Shown piece after piece: positions 6,128-6,537 of a DNA stretch of 6,537 nucleotides. A program made the position numbers and the translations under genes. This stretch comes from an uncultured Bacteroidia bacterium. GTDB taxonomy: Bacteria > Bacteroidota > Bacteroidia > Bacteroidales > UBA932. Every line of letters begins with the position of its first letter. The stretch's first letter is position 1. Below the pieces are notes generated by a model, which ran no database searches, was not told where the DNA came from, and was given only the letters and a program-made list of their open reading frames with translations. Location of the stretch: the NCBI GenBank assembly GCA_902795785.1, contig CADBMK010000108.1, forward strand, positions 1 through 6,537, read 5' to 3'.

Positions 6128-6537
6128 ATGAGTATTTTCAGATCAGCAGTGAAGAACTCGGTAACGACGGCCCTGGTTTTCGTGGCCTTCGCTATCTTCG
6201 GTATCTTCTCGCTCATGAATACGTCCCTTGCCCTCTACCCGGACTTCGACGCCAACGTGATTCTTGTCATGTCGACGTACCAGGGTGCGAGCGCGAGCGA
6301 CATCGAAACCAATGTCACGAAGGTGCTCGAGAATTCGCTGAACGGTGTCAGCGATCTCAAGAACCTGTCGTCTCAGTCGAGGGAGAACGTTTCCCTCATC
6401 ACACTTGAATTTGAATACGGAACAGATATTGACAAGGCAATGAACGACGTCCGTGATAAACTGGACCTCGTATCCATGTCCCTTCCGGACGCAGCCTCAA
6501 CGCCTGTGCTGTTCAAGTTCAGCGCCGACGATATGCC
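6128..6537 (+). CDS. RND efflux transporter permease (AcrB/HAE-1 type), N-terminal part
   Basis: This is the proton-driven inner-membrane pump of the tripartite complex, cut by the window edge after 136 codons out of the roughly 1,000-1,050 normal for the family. The translation starts MSIFRSAVKNSV and gives one transmembrane helix (about residues 12-33). It then enters the periplasmic porter domain in the usual order: the LYPDFD turn (36-41), a beta strand, YQGASASDIETNV (51-63), VLENSLNGVSDLKNLSS (66-82), ITLEFEYGTDIDKAMNDVRDKL (91-112) and LPDAASTPV (119-127). This follows the AcrB N-terminus segment by segment (LPVAQYP, YPGADAKTV, MNGIDNL, LTFESGTD). The start is set by the AGGAGG. The proton-relay Asp pair in TM4 lies outside the window. 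Six TCG serine codons in this short stretch contrast with none in the adaptor gene. Confidence 0.95.
   Translation, partial: MSIFRSAVKNSVTTALVFVAFAIFGIFSLMNTSLALYPDFDANVILVMSTYQGASASDIETNVTKVLENSLNGVSDLKNLSSQSRENVSLITLEFEYGTDIDKAMNDVRDKLDLVSMSLPDAASTPVLFKFSADDM

Noticed and set aside
1..6537. tRNA or rRNA genes, CRISPR arrays, insertion sequences, phage or defence genes
   Set aside because: No cloverleaf, array of spaced repeats, transposase-like frame or terminal repeats were seen; the window is ordinary chromosomal sequence.

Overview
The window looks like a chromosomal segment of a Bacteroidota bacterium, most likely a gut-type member of Bacteroidales. The grounds are promoter-like boxes matching the Bacteroidota -7 consensus TAnnTTTG before every complete transcription unit, A/T-rich leaders mostly without Shine-Dalgarno sequences, a tail fragment resembling Bacteroidales DUF2723 membrane proteins, and a lipoprotein-type efflux adaptor. 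The genus cannot be named from this evidence.

Layout, left to right. (1) The 3' end of a plus-strand gene, probably a DUF2723 protein, runs to 276. (2) A minus-strand SAM-dependent methyltransferase of the RlmI-like COG1092 group (1202 to 273) converges on it, and the two stop codons overlap. (3) A 78-bp divergent spacer holds two back-to-back promoters, one for the methyltransferase and one for pgk. (4) pgk (phosphoglycerate kinase, 1281-2534) ends in a strong intrinsic terminator, with a new -7 box four bases later. (5) lgt (prolipoprotein diacylglyceryl transferase, 2618-3448) follows. (6) A 192-bp spacer carries a perfect 10-bp inverted repeat, further copies of its GTGG core and tandem -7 boxes. 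(7) An efflux operon follows in the order outer-membrane factor (3641-5071), periplasmic adaptor lipoprotein (5084-6109) and RND permease (from 6128, cut by the window edge).

The last three genes form a classic tripartite pump: the proton-driven RND transporter in the inner membrane, the lipid-anchored adaptor in the periplasm, and the TolC-like duct through the outer membrane. The adaptor has a lipobox and so should be a substrate of the lipid-modifying enzyme encoded by lgt just upstream, although lgt serves all lipoproteins of the cell.

I do not see an undescribed system here. The points worth a second look are regulatory or structural: the overlapping divergent promoters at pgk, the GTGGTA dyad and repeats before the pump operon, a repeat-built surface loop in the outer-membrane factor, and a perfect AGGAGG before the permease in a lineage that rarely uses it.
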